64,000 nt of DNA from Bimuria novae-zelandiae CBS 107.79 (Eukaryota > Ascomycota > Dothideomycetes > Pleosporales > Didymosphaeriaceae): positions 1,227,978 to 1,291,977 of the forward strand of contig ML976658.1 of the NCBI GenBank assembly GCA_010015655.1. The letters are read 5' to 3'. The position numbers and the translations under genes were made by a program. Positions 10,212 through 21,889 of the stretch are shown piece after piece; positions within the stretch are counted from its first letter, which is position 1, and each line of letters begins with the position of its first letter. Under the pieces are notes generated by a model, which was not told the origin of the DNA, made no database searches, and saw only the letters and a program-made list of their open reading frames with translations.

Positions 10212-10469
10212 TAGAGACTCATGTGGAAGGTCATTTAGTATGTTGGCTATAGGATTCGTTGTGACGACCATGAAGTCGTTCGTGCTGGTGGGCTACACCA
10301 ATCGATCAAACATTACGATTCGATGAGCATCTTCCTCCCATGTTGAGTGATTAATATGCATGAAAATGCACCGGTACGCGGTACGACACCCGCATAGTAT
10401 ACGCTATCTTAAAAATATGGTGGCAGGAGGCGACAAGGAAAGGTTGATGTAAGCTCGCTTTGAAGTGAA

Positions 10470-11239
10470 NNNNNNNNNNNNNNNNNNNNNNNNNNNNNNN
10501 NNNNNNNNNNNNNNNNNNNNNNNNNNNNNNNNNNNNNNNNNNNNNNNNNNNNNNNNNNNNNNNNNNNNNNNNNNNNNNNNNNNNNNNNNNNNNNNNNNNN
10601 NNNNNNNNNNNNNNNNNNNNNNNNNNNNNNNNNNNNNNNNNNNNNNNNNNNNNNNNNNNNNNNNNNNNNNNNNNNNNNNNNNNNNNNNNNNNNNNNNNNN
10701 NNNNNNNNNNNNNNNNNNNNNNNNNNNNNNNNNNNNNNNNNNNNNNNNNNNNNNNNNNNNNNNNNNNNNNNNNNNNNNNNNNNNNNNNNNNNNNNNNNNN
10801 NNNNNNNNNNNNNNNNNNNNNNNNNNNNNNNNNNNNNNNNNNNNNNNNNNNNNNNNNNNNNNNNNNNNNNNNNNNNNNNNNNNNNNNNNNNNNNNNNNNN
10901 NNNNNNNNNNNNNNNNNNNNNNNNNNNNNNNNNNNNNNNNNNNNNNNNNNNNNNNNNNNNNNNNNNNNNNNNNNNNNNNNNNNNNNNNNNNNNNNNNNNN
11001 NNNNNNNNNNNNNNNNNNNNNNNNNNNNNNNNNNNNNNNNNNNNNNNNNNNNNNNNNNNNNNNNNNNNNNNNNNNNNNNNNNNNNNNNNNNNNNNNNNNN
11101 NNNNNNNNNNNNNNNNNNNNNNNNNNNNNNNNNNNNNNNNNNNNNNNNNNNNNNNNNNNNNNNNNNNNNNNNNNNNNNNNNNNNNNNNNNNNNNNNNNNN
11201 NNNNNNNNNNNNNNNNNNNNNNNNNNNNNNNNNNNNNNN
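10470..11239. other. Assembly gap (N run)
   Basis: There are 770 undetermined bases. Apparent reading frames across it are meaningless. The flanks (10214-10469 and 11240 onward) are not obviously RIP-mutated. I see no gene in 10214-10469. Confidence 0.99.
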
Positions 11240-11535
11240 ACCACCACCATCAACGCCTGGGACGCTAAAGACACAAAGGCCCTGGGACTATCTCACTAGC
11301 CGGTTCGATCGTGACACTGGCCAATTGTCCATCCTACTGTTTCGCACGTTGACCAACCTGCGGTACAAGGACGGCGACGACCTTCGCCTCCACCTCGACG
11401 AGTTCCACAACGGTTAAAGGAGGACCTGAAGATCTAAGGCTGGCATGCTTATGCTTCATGTATACTATATTCATGCTCCTCCGTCTGGGAGGACTGTTGA
11501 AGCAGGTGCTTCCCGGCATACGGAAGGAGCACGCT
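11240..11535 (+). pseudogene. Possible retrotransposon gag-like fragment beside the gap
   Basis: Two short plus-strand stretches look like Copia-type Gag (UBN2 region). TTTINAWDAKDTKALGL at 11240-11290 is followed, in another frame from 11325, by LTNLRYKDGDDLRLHLDEF. Stops (TAA, TGA, TAG) and a frame change interrupt them. The upstream half would lie in the gap. The evidence is weak; a diverged host gene is also possible. Confidence 0.35.
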
Positions 11536-11908
11536 AGCCTATATAGGCGACTTCTTCGCCTACATAGATGATAACTCTGACACTAAACTTCAGTTTCAAC
11601 ATAAAGAACGTGCAGAGTGCGAGATAAGCTATTAGCATTGAGTTTATATCGTTATATCCAATGGTTGCCAACGGGTTGGTTGCCCACGGGTGGTGACTGG
11701 CGGGCTTTGAAAGTAGAGGGAGCGTGGCTTGATCTGAAAGAAGTCGGAGAGACGCTGTTGCCAGAAAACCGCCATCCATCTTTGGCCATCCACTTCACTT
11801 TGACTTCTTTCGCTTTGGCTCGTGGTGTTCTGTTGACCTTAGACGAAGTTATTTTCTAGCCATGTTATTAGACGGGCCATGAAGGAGCGTAGCAATAGCC
11901 AACGTCTT
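11536..11908. other. No gene seen
   Basis: Only short chance reading frames occur on both strands between the gag-like fragment and the 3' end of the DUF3176 pseudogene. No repeat structure is noticed. Confidence 0.4.
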
Positions 11909-14182
11909 TTAAACTCCTATGTGGTCCTTTTCTCTCGAACTTCGAATGATTGTTAGAAGTAAAAGAATGGCGGTTAATAGTAGCAAACCAAGGGGCAGCG
12001 TCAGCCAGGCCTATCAGATGTTAACAAAGCTTTCCAAATCGAACGCCGCGCCCTCTACCCAATTGGTATCTAGAGGACCTGATCTTATCAGGTTTGTTAT
12101 AGCCACAGCCATGCGATCCATCTGTTCGGAAATATTTAGATATAGCCATGGATTATATGTGAGGTTTCGAGTAAAGGGTACTAGGTTCTTGTATTATTTG
12201 TATCGTAGTAGTGCGTCAGCGTCGTTCGTGCTGTTAATGAGACTATAAGACGACGGAAAAATAGCATCGAACAGAAGGCCAGTAAGGACATGTGTGCGAT
12301 TGTCGACTTCGTAGATATTGCCCTCTTTACCCACGACGATGACTGCCTCTTTATAGGTGTAGTCCCAACCTTCAACTCTGTTGTTTTCGCCGTTAGTTGG
12401 CACTGTTATCCATAGCGAACCGTCTACCGTGCTGTTGATAATAATGTTAGTGACGGCCTCGGAATACCCTCCTGCAGAGTAGTCCAATAGGAGGGTTTTG
12501 GCAGCCCATGAAACTATGCACTCGTGAGCTATGGGCGTGACGTTCTGGCGAACGTTTTCCAAATTCTCATTCGAGACGATGATAGCATGTGTTAACGGAT
12601 CGCGACTATTGTTAAGCTTGGCCTGGTATCCAGGAAGAATTTGTTTCGAGAAGATGTTGTAGATGGGCTGAGCGCGCATAATCAAAATTTCTCCAGAATA
12701 ATTAGTGTTGCGATCTACGTCGTAGCGAGTCATAAGCAGAGGAGGGTCCGATTTGAGCCACCATCCGCATGCGGTACCATTGGGATAAGTAGCCAATTCT
12801 AGGCCTTTAGGATCCATGTCGGGCACCTAAATCCAGTTTAGCATACCCTTAAGGCATCTAAACTCCAAACGATTAGAAGCATCCGTACATTCGCTATGGA
12901 TTCCAAGCGTCTCATATTCCGGCCACGTACAATTGCTGTTGGGACATCCAAGCGGTACTTCAGCCCGGATACCTCTACCGAAAGTCATTGGCGGAGTTCC
13001 ATTGTTGTAAAAGAAACGAGCGACGACTCCGAGCATGGACTGGTCAGGGTTTACGGCCTCCATGCCGACCTGGTATTCCTTGCCGAACGAGAATGGGCTA
13101 TAGGCGACCGCCCTGGGAATGGACCCATGGCCTTCCTGGACCCGCCAATGCTCGGGGTACTCAACAACTTGTTGGAAAAATGGATCGAGGGCGAGCGCAA
13201 AGAGTGTTACCGCGGCACCAAGCGCAGCGAGGGTTTTTCCCTTCGTTCGCACAAGGAGGAAAAGCGACCCCCAAGGACCACGAGAGGCATTGTCGAAAAT
13301 CTCAAAATCCCACATCTTCTTAGAGTTATCTCCCTGGAACCAGCTCCATTTCAATTGACCAAGAGCCTCTGACACAGGCAACAGGAGAGCAGCGGACGCA
13401 ACCTTTAACAAGACAGAGATGTAGGCGTTTAATGTCAGACCAAGAGGCCAGTTTGGTATACGCTTGTTCTTGTACACCACTAACATAATAACAATACCAG
13501 CCATGCATGCTGCGCTAAGGGAGCAGCTAATTATTTCTAGTAGCCATCGTTTTACCACACTCCGCGATGCAGTGTAATTCCACAGCTTCCGTTCAATCTG
13601 CTGGGCGATGTTCAAATGGCCTTCTGTATATTCGCTGCTTTCTTCACCCCGTTTCTCGATGGTGCTGGGAGTAATAGGGCTGACATCGGGATTGAATGGG
13701 GCTTCTTGTATGCCGAGCCCTATCTGGCTCTTGCAATCCCAGTCCAGCTCCTTAATCTTGGTATTTGGTGGTGAAATCGGCGAAAAGGCATTGCGACGGA
13801 AGCGAACGTGTGGCCTGCCTTCGGGATCAATCTGAAGCGTTCGACATGGAGCCTGAGGCCTAGACTAATGACGAGGCGTCTCTACGGTAAGGACGGGTAC
13901 AGTTAAGTGTCTGGGTGATAAAGTCTGTGGTGCTATTGAACTGTATAACGGTGGCGCAGGTGAATGGGATACCAACACACAGTGGATAGGTGTATCTCTA
14001 GAACTCGTTCCGCAAGTCGGGTAGATATATTCCGGACCATCTCTTAAATGCGTGCACTCGGACACTACGCGCTCGTTAGGGGACTCATCTTCCTCGCGTT
14101 TGTCACAATTGTCTCTGCGCTCAAGATATATGGGTATGTTTAGATTAGAGGACCAATATGGAGAGACTGGGAACCTGGGCAT
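11909..14182 (-). pseudogene. DUF3176-type fungal membrane protein with five premature stops
   Basis: A single minus-strand frame of 757 codons runs from ATG at 14182 to TAA at 11909 with no frameshift. It is broken by TAG at 13865-13867, TAG at 12827-12829, TAA at 12194-12196, and TGA-TAG at 12012-12017. Each stop is one C-to-T or G-to-A step from Gln, Trp or Arg codons. The N-terminal third is polar. A cluster of hydrophobic segments then begins near WLLEIISCSLSAACMAGIV, then LLKVASAALLLPVSEALGQL, then LAALGAAVTLFALALDPFF. This is the layout of DUF3176 fungal proteins. A long extracytoplasmic region with Cys and N-glycosylation sequons follows. A C-terminal membrane helix ends the protein (LTLPLGLLLLTAILLLLT, then RSSREKD). 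The family's function is unknown. I infer recent loss by RIP. Some stops could instead mark unrecognised introns, but the frame reads well on both sides of each. Confidence 0.8.
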
Positions 14183-14514
14183 TCTGAAAGAGAGAAGCTA
14201 CAGGCAAAGGACCAGTCTAGACTAGTCTTTCTTGCCAATCAAAAGGGATTAAGTATAGTGGACTCGTACGCCTGCGGACCGAGGAGAAGAAAACGCGGCG
14301 AAAATATATGCAGAGGCTTAGATACTTTTAATCTAAGAAATGGCGTCTGTGGCACGGTCGCATAAAAAGTGTAGTGACTATATTTAGGGACAAACGTGTC
14401 TCTTACGGGGCAAGCGCTCGTAGATCTGTAAAGCTCCAGTCTCGGGCAAACGTTTGAGCAGGCACCCACCCCGACGCCGCATTCTGGCATGCGGAAGTGA
14501 GGTGCCTCAATCTA
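14183..14514. other. 5' flank of the DUF3176 pseudogene, no gene seen
   Basis: About 330 bp separate the start codon and the Tc1-like element. It probably holds the former promoter. No reading frame worth calling is present. Confidence 0.45.
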
Positions 14515-16232
14515 CAAAGGGTAATCTCAATAAAGTCGGCCGTCACGTGCAGCAGGGATTCCTGCAGGGGTAGCAACTTCAAAAGTCGGGCATCTTGATT
14601 CCATCTAAAGTATGAACAAATACACCCAAATAAGATGTTCTAATTATGCTGTAAAGTTGTTCTGGCCACCTGCGTCCTCGCAGAGCTCTGCAACGCGCAT
14701 AAAGTAGGTGGGATGAAGCTTTTCGGCCATATACTGCCTGAGTGTCTTATCACCTTGCCAGACCTCCTTTTTGGCCTCCTTGGAACTTGATAGGCATTCG
14801 TAACTTGCCAAAAAACCTTCTAGACGCCCAAAACAGCGCTTAATTGGGTGTAAGTCGGGTGAATTAGGAGGCTAAGGGCCAAACTTAATTCTTAGAGCTT
14901 TAATTTCTAGCTAGCAGTACTAGAGGCCTAGTAAGTATAAGTAAACGTTATCTTAAATTAAATAAATAGCTACGCCTTAGTTATTATCGCATATAGCGTA
15001 GTAATAAAGGAATAGGTGTTTCTTAAGTATATTCTTTGCGTACTAGATGCTATTTATACCCTTCCCTCCTTTGCATATAAACTCCTCTATTTTAAAAAAC
15101 TTTTAATAGTAAAAAGTTTTTTAATACCTGTGCGGAGAGCTCCACCTTTTTTATAAGTAGCCTTATTAGTAGCTTAGCGTTAACTATTATTATAAGCAAT
15201 ATTATAGTTAATTTTTTATAATTACTACTTTTTATAGGTGCTAGTAATAGTCGCGTAAGAGCGTTTAACCTTAAGAGCCTCCTTTACTATATTATTTATA
15301 TAGGAGTCGCGTTATATAAGGTCTTTATAGCTTATATTATTATCTTAAGCCTAAATAACGCAAGGGCGTTAATAAGAGTAAGTAGTATTAGTTAAAGTAG
15401 TAGCGTAAATTATAAAACTAAATTTAGGTAGCGTTATAAGCAGTACGTAGACGTTACTATCTTATCTAACTAATCTTAAAATCCTCTACTTTCCACCACG
15501 TATATTACTCCCGCAAATAGACTTAGAGATCTTATTATAGCAAACAAATATAATACGTAGAAAGTGTAAGTTATTTTTAGCCTTAAGCTAGGCATAGTAC
15601 TATAGTTATTAGTTCTTATTATTACTACTAAGCGCTAGTTTTTTAGGTTATACTCTATAAGTTATTACGTATAGGTGCTGCTCGTCGCGGTGCTCCCTAG
15701 CAATGTTATAGACTATATTCTTACTAAGTGTGATGCTAGCTTCTGCGCAGAGGTCTCTGACAGCGTCATGCACCCGGTAGGTGCCATATACGATAATGTT
15801 ATGCCGTGGTCTTGCGCTCAGCGTAGAGCCATCGCGTACCTTTACAGGTCTGCCAGGAGGAGACTGCTTGACTGTAGGTGTTGCAGCTAGCAATTCCTGC
15901 AGTGAGTCGACCTTTGCAGCATCTTTGACGCGTCGAAATGCCTTACCACATGCGTGGTCAGTTATACCCAAATCAGTGGCGATTTCTGGGAAAGTGAGGT
16001 TGTATTATGTTCTGAGAACGACGATAGCAGCTAGCTGGGCTTCTGACAGCAATCGAGAGTTTTTTTTTTTTTGGGCAGGATTTGAAGCCATATTGAGTGA
16101 GAAACGTGAGGTTGAAGTGTAGGTGTTGACGCTCTACAGAGCTCTTGGAGGCTCGGAGACTCTGTTCCGCTAGTGACGCGCTAGCGTCTTGGCAAGTCAC
16201 ATGACGGCCGGCTTTATTGAGATTACCCTTTG
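14515..16232 (-). mobile_element. Tc1-like DNA transposon, 1718 bp
   Basis: Terminal inverted repeats begin CAAAGGGTAATCTCAATAAA at 14515 and end with the complement at 16232. TA duplications sit at 14513-14514 and 16233-16234. The element carries a minus-strand transposase. The middle (14890-15640) is strongly RIP-mutated while both ends are much less so, showing that RIP density varies within one element. Confidence 0.9.
14644..16091 (-). pseudogene. Tc1-like transposase, RIP-damaged
   Basis: ATG at 16091 opens MASNPAQ, followed by a lysine run from a 13-nt A tract and NSRLLSEAQLAAIVVLRT. A TAA interrupts the frame, then FPEIATDLGITDHACGKAFR forms a helix-turn-helix. The open stretch 15971-15648 continues the DNA-binding region (TPTVKQSPPGRPVKVRDGS). 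After the RIP-destroyed middle, the C-terminal end is readable again: PPNSPDLHPIKRCFGRLEGF, matching the last catalytic block (SPDLNPIE) with an altered acidic residue, ending NNFTA and stop at 14644. The enzyme would act on its own TIRs. It is inactive here. Confidence 0.75.
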
Positions 16233-16234
16233 TA

Positions 16235-18248
16235 GAGAAGGAGCACAATCCCTGGAGGTCGGGTTATTTAGAACAAGCAAGCCTTACAGCAGGCCCAAAT
16301 ACGCGCCGGACAACTCGCTTGTTGTTGGCTTCCGCATGGCATGTTTCTCATTTGATAAAGGTCGCAGGGTTCGCGCAGGGGCTGAATCTCATGCCGCTTC
16401 TTGTTCATGTGATCCCACCAATAAAACAGAGGTTTCATTTGCTTGGCGCGCTAAACTCCCTCTTCATTAATCAGCGCGCCAGCACAGACCTAACATCCAC
16501 AGCGCTTGCGGATAAGCGAGAGGCTATCCTGTCTCCATCACGTTCCGATCCCATATCGATACCAGGTTGGACTGCCATTCCCCAGGTTGGCACTGTGCTT
16601 AATCGCGCGATAAACTATTCTCCATTAGGGCTCTTTAACCCCGCGTGCATCGGCTTCAACAAGATCCCATGTCCCACGTACTCGTGCGGCACAGTTCTGC
16701 TCTTGAAGACCAAGTCGAAAAAGTTGAATGAATGTTTTAGCCCGATGGCATCGAAAGGCCTGGAACCTATGTTCACTTTCCCATTACCAATCTGGACTCG
16801 ATAGGTGCCTTTTGATTGGGGAAGGTCAAGGCCATCTGTCACCATTTCGGACGCGTGAGTCTTTGCTTCGATCCCGTACATTACGCGATCAAATAGCTTC
16901 CTACTTTAGCCACTTGCAGCGCCGCGCTTGTCTGCGAATGTCAACGTTCATCATGGGCTTTGCGGCACAGTCGACCATCTTTTACGGATTTAAGTAGCCG
17001 CAACGGCAAAACGGCATGCCCTTGTTTAACCTGTGTGCATGAATTGGCCGTTCTTTGCACGGCCCGGCCCTAACCGGTTAAGTGAAAACGTTCGCCCAGC
17101 ACGGTTGCATGGGAACTACAGCGGATCGGGACATTGGAAGCTATTGCCCATGTGTAAACCAGTAATATGGAACCCCAAACTTGTTTTCACTGGAGGAAAT
17201 GAGGTTTGGCAGACCGCCCACCTCCCTCGTTATCGAAAGGAAAGGTGGTAAACGCAGCTGAACGGCACAGTAGCGCTCGTGTATCTCCAGGTTCATCATG
17301 AGCAGTCTCTCACACGATAACGCGTTGCATAGACCACCGTGAAAGCAATGGATCGCTATCACAGCACAAGGCGGCCGCGTAAGGATGCATTTCACTGTAA
17401 CTTTCTCCATTCTCAAAAGGCTAACACTGCGTGACTAGTTCGCGTAGGTATAATGTATGCATGTTAATGCTGGCGATGACCTTCAGTCATGTAAGACCTA
17501 CGTCTCGCCCAACTTCCTTTTGCAAGCTAGTCCTAGCTATAGCAACATGCACATAAAGCTTACCATACCCTCCATATGTCTTGCTCTACGCAGCTTTTTC
17601 CCAAGGCTACAATTATCCACACCACGTCCTCATTATCGATCTTGCATATGTAATATCCAGATTGCCACCAGAAAGTCGCGCGCTTGACGCCGGTTACCTC
17701 GTCAAGTAAGCCCGAAAACCAGTCACTAACACTTAATAGAAGGTCACGAGGAGCTGCACTACATTTGCAACAATTTGCACCCTAGACCACAGAACGTAGA
17801 GAACCCCCGGATACTGTGCACATGCACGTGGGTGATTCATTATTACCTATCGTGCTTCGACCAATTAATCTCTCTTCCCTTCCTCATATTATAAGCTTCT
17901 TCCTAGCAGGCTCGTGGGAGGCGCGTATTCCCACCTGTGCGATTGCAATTACCGTCATACTTAGAAACCCTCCCTCTTAATGCTTCTGCTTTTCTTATTA
18001 TACTGTGTCTACTCCACGCCGCTTGCATTTACGTGCGTAGCGGCTAAACAATAACCTCCCTACAATCGGAGAGGATGGAAGAGCCGCCTTGACTAATTCT
18101 GTTTGCAGTGACTGTTAATCTTATTTCGACATACTTGTAAGCATTTCGCCGCCCATCGAAATAGTCTTCTCCACACTCTTAAAGTGGAAATACAACCTAT
18201 ATTTGATACGAGTGTTCTGAGATAGGATATGGTACAAATCGATAACAA
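16235..18248. other. About 2 kb without a recognisable gene
   Basis: Composition is normal and not RIP-like. The longest open stretches (16217-16804 plus; 16615-16881 minus) have low-complexity, non-conserved translations and no start, splice or domain logic that I can support. No terminal repeats are seen. It may hold promoter and UTR sequence or an old gene remnant. Confidence 0.4.
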
Positions 18249-19319
18249 TCACCATTTCCCCAAACCCTGCGTGATCTCCTTCGCCTCCTTCCTCACCTTC
18301 TCCACAATATCAGCCGCTCCCTTAACTTCCTTCACAATGCCAGCTCCCGTCCCTGCCCATATCGCTACCCTCCCCTTCCTACCCGTCGCAAAACCCTTGT
18401 CCTCCCTCTCAACAGCCTCATTATGCAATCTCTGGATCTCCTCTAGACTCACACCATTGTCATAATCCTCGTAGCTCTGTATGACCATGCTCCGTCCATT
18501 ATACGCCTCCGGCCAAATATTCGGCCCCCTCAACTAATCAAATAATTTACTCCTCCTCGTCACCTGCCCTCCGTCTTCCGCCTCAAGAATAGCAACCTAA
18601 GCTGTCGGATGGATGCTAACTTCCTTGCTCCCCAGAAACCTCGTACCCATCACCACGCCCGCAGCACCGAGCGCAAGTGCAGCAGCGACACCACGACCGT
18701 CTGCGATACCGCCGCTCGCTAGCAGCGGGATATGTCCGAGTCCTTCGTTGCGTAACGCATCGGCGGCCTCGGGAACGAGCGAGATGATCCCGGCGCCCTT
18801 CTCAAAACCGTGACCTCCGGCGTCAGCACCCTGGAGACACAGCGCGCCCGGGTATGCGGAACTGGCAACGTGCAGCGCGGCCTCGACGTTGCCGACTTGG
18901 ATCCATACTTTCGTCTCCAGGCTTGCTCTTCTCAACGCATCGACCCAGTCTTTGTACAGAGCTAATTCGCTCGCGGCGAAGAGCCATACGACGGCGGACT
19001 TAAACTCCGCGATCAAAGGGATGACGTCTTCAATCTTACAGATGAATGCCAGAATACCGACGCCGAGGGGAAGTGTCAGAGAGGATGTGATAGCGGGATT
19101 GGAACTGGATTTAAATGTATCGCGGGCTTGGGTAAGTTGGGTGCGGAGCTACGACATGTCGTTCAAGCTACCGATGAGGCCCAGGCCGCCGGCGAGAGAG
19201 ACAGCAGTCGCGAGAGGAGACCATGCGAAGCCGCCCATTGGGGCGCTGATTACGAGGGGTGAGGTTGTCCATGGGAGGTAGGTCTTCAGCGCTGTTAACC
19301 ATTCGTTTTGTGATGCCAT
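18249..19319 (-). pseudogene. Nitronate monooxygenase (2-nitropropane dioxygenase family), three stops
   Basis: One continuous 356-codon frame starts at ATG 19319 (MASQNEWLTALKTYL) and ends at 18249. It contains the N-terminal PLVISAPMGGFA block, the mid-barrel WIQVGNVEAA, the LQGADAGGHGFEKGAG motif, and the FMN-phosphate site PLLASGGIADGRGVAAALAL followed by MGTRFLGSKE. The length fits the family. Three TAG codons, at 19149-19151, 18597-18599 and 18534-18536, lie where Gln is expected and each is a CAG-to-TAG change. The enzyme would be a flavoprotein that oxidises nitronates, probably cytosolic or peroxisomal. There is no intron and no indel, so the damage is purely RIP-like and the gene is probably non-functional. 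Confidence 0.88.
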
Positions 19320-19677
19320 GTTGTTTCTTATACCACGACCGAAAAGAAGTAGTTTGTTAACTTTGGAATTAGTCGAGCAGCTTCCGACTGGGTGGACATG
19401 TATACCTGTCCGCAATTTGGGGGCTACCGGAGCTACCAGTCTTTTTTATATTATGAATATCCGCTAGTGCTCAAATGGCGATGTCTTACTTCCTCTTTAG
19501 GCGGGCTGGTGGATCCAAGTTGCGGAGTCTATACACAACACTTCTGGGCATATGCACGCTAAATATAAGCCAAGGGTAACTACTCTATAATTAGTCGAAC
19601 GAACAATTAATATGGAAGATGCTCGTTAATAAGGCGAATACGGCAAAGAACCCTATAGAGAAAGTTAACAACATAAG

Positions 19678-19870
19678 TGTCACGGTTTATGGCTCTTACT
19701 CTACAAGATAGTTGCTCCTACCTTGACATGGTTGCGACTTACCTTCTTTCTGTCTAGGACTAGCGTTGTTTGTGCCTGCGCACCTATACCTTCTGTAGCT
19801 TCTAGATAGAACAACCTCAGTTCAATCCTTCAATTTCCCTGCGTACTGTCCAGCTCTGCTCACCGTGACA
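19678..19870 (+). repeat. Solo LTR of the Copia-1 family, TSD ATAAG
   Basis: The 193-bp sequence begins TGTCACGGTTTATGG and ends CACCGTGACA, flanked by ATAAG at 19673-19677 and 19871-19875. It matches the 203-bp LTRs of the Copia element at 23557-29024 except for a 10-bp deletion near its end. It lies in the opposite orientation to that element. Confidence 0.92.
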
Positions 19871-20168
19871 ATAAGAGATAAGATCGATAGCGCAGACTAT
19901 ACTGTGGGTATAAAGCTATGCTAACCCCAAACTAACAACCGTACATGGACACAGTAAAATTAAAATCGCGAAACGAGGAAAAAGCACCAACCCGGATAAT
20001 TAACCAAGCGTCCCGTATGAACATTAAGTCTCATTCATTAAAGTAAACGTCGTTGAACGGTAGAAGAGAGTAAAGGTAGCAATTGTCTCCCCACCACGTT
20101 TCTGTACAGAGTTAGCCCGTGGCTTGCCAAAGCACACGAGGCACAAACGATCGATAGGTAGCAATTGT

Positions 20169-21889
20169 CTATTTGGCTGCCGGTTTCTTAATGAGGCCAG
20201 AGAAGAAGGACATGAGCTTGTTATTATCCAGGTTGGCAGGTTCGGAACCATTTACTGGTGGCGTGATGGTAGCGTTAGTATCGTTGGCCCTGCTGGTCTC
20301 GCGTTCCTACGAGCAGAGTTAGCGAACGTCTTGTGGCAAAAGTGGGAGGGAATGCAGACCTGTAACCGCTTGACCATCTCATTAGCATTGATTTAAATAC
20401 CGCCCATGTTGAACTGTACGGGACCGATGTGCTCTTCCACCACACTCGACGCATCGTCCGTGAACGTCCAGTAGTTGGAGTCCACATCCTTCTTAGCTGC
20501 TTTTACCTTGGCCTCATTCTCATCTTCCAGCCGCAGTTGGTCCAAGATCTTAACCTGGTCCTTAAGGAAGTCTTGTGTGTCTTGGCTTGATACTTCGATG
20601 CCATTTGTCTGTTTGGAGTGGAGAGCAGAAAGTGGGAAATCCGATTTGGGATTCCTAATGGTCTCTTCATAAATCCGTGTGGCAGAAGAACCCTCTTCTT
20701 CCTCTTCTTCTTTAGCCTGTGGAGGGGTTGCGTTCTCCTGGTCCTCTCCGTCTGTTGGAGCTTCGGAATTTGCGGCAGCTTTCACCTGCTGAGGAATGTG
20801 ATCTCTGTCGACCGACCATTTCTAACTAATACATTCTACGTCAAAGCCATCTCTTAAAATTCTGATCTTTGCCCAGGAGTCCCAGTTTGGTGGGACCAAC
20901 ACTCGGTCGCGGTCTGTCACGTTGTGCTTTAATTACTTCTGCTTCAGGAGGGACTTATTCCCCAGCGCAGAGTGGATGAGCGTTTAAAGAGATCCCAGGG
21001 CCGACGGCATCGTGTAGACAAGACTGGCACCGTGCTTCAAAAGTATAGTGCGCAGACATTGCAGTATAAAGTCGAACTCTTCTTCTTTCCATCCTCGTTC
21101 CCGTTCTAGAGCCTCGATCTTGTCTGCATTCTGGCAAACAACGCACAATAGTATGCCGAGTGGTTCGTCCCATTCTCCAGGCCCCATTAGCACTTTGACA
21201 TTGTCCAAGGCACTGTTGCCTTCGGCCCCTCCGACAGTGCGGCCCTTGTCCTGGAGGGTTATGATGTTCTCTTCGAGCACCTCTTTTGAAACATCACCCA
21301 GCGATAATATCAGGGAGCGTAGAACGCGGATCCAGTCGCGCAGCTATCGTATCCATAACCATAGATGGTTCCAGTCAAGTAGAATCACAACGAGCATGTG
21401 CGGTAGCGTGCGCGGGTTAAGGTACGGTTTTATAAGCGGAGTAAAGGAGGGCGACGGATCTGCGAGGAGGTATAACAAGAGACGGGCGAGCGTATCTGTA
21501 CCAGTCAGCTCTTTCCTTGCGCACCAGTCCAATGTTTATACCTTCGTGATTAGTGTCAAGCACGTCCTGGTACGTGTAACCCAGTGCAAACTTATTTGCA
21601 ACTGGTGGCCTCCGGCCTCTGTCTGGAGGCCTCCGATTGTTCGCAGGGTCCGTCGCCACTAAATCTAGGAACTCATTCTGTGTCTCCAGTATGCCGCCTG
21701 GCTACTTTAGCATGTGCCCCTGTGCTAACCTTCCGACAATGCCCTACCTAATACTAGCACGCTCTTTTCTGGCAGTCGCTTCCCGCTCGAGATGTTGTCC
21801 AGCAGTGGCTTCCATATTTCTTCCTTTTCCTGGTCCCTGCTATTCAGCCACCGCACAGGAAAGTTGGCGCTGCGTCGCGCGTTCGCCAT
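20169..21889 (-). pseudogene. Dynein light intermediate chain, five premature stops
   Basis: Four exons can be joined into 523 codons: 21889-21748, 21697-21542, 21495-20360 and 20306-20169. Introns of 50, 46 and 53 bp begin GTAGGG, GTATAA and GTCTGC and end CAG, CAG and TAG. The product reads EEIWKPLLDNISSGKRLPEK, then SVLVLGG, FALGYTYQDVLDTNHED, LVVILLDWNHLWLW, VGGAEGNSALDNVKV and GPGEWDEPLGILLCVVCQNA. It continues with HIGPVQFNMGGI and ends FFSGLIKKPAAK. This is the fungal cytoplasmic dynein light intermediate chain, which binds cargo adaptors and the dynein heavy chain. Exon 3 has stops at 21344-21346 (expected WIRQ), 20984-20986, two between 20930 and 20820, and 20393-20395 (expected GGIQ), mostly CAG/CAA-to-TAG/TAA. 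A single-copy gene decayed this way suggests a second, intact copy elsewhere. The ATG at 21889 is an inferred start. Confidence 0.88.

Noticed and set aside
10351..11274. Reading frames of 267-307 codons across 10470-11239
   Set aside because: They consist almost wholly of undetermined bases.
16060..16072. Frameshift at the 13-nt A/T tract in the Tc1-like transposase
   Set aside because: Reading through the tract keeps the frame with the downstream helix-turn-helix; the actual break is a TAA just after it.
16217..16804. 195-codon plus-strand reading frame
   Set aside because: It overlaps the TIR of the Tc1-like element, has no recognisable domain and no supported start or splice pattern.
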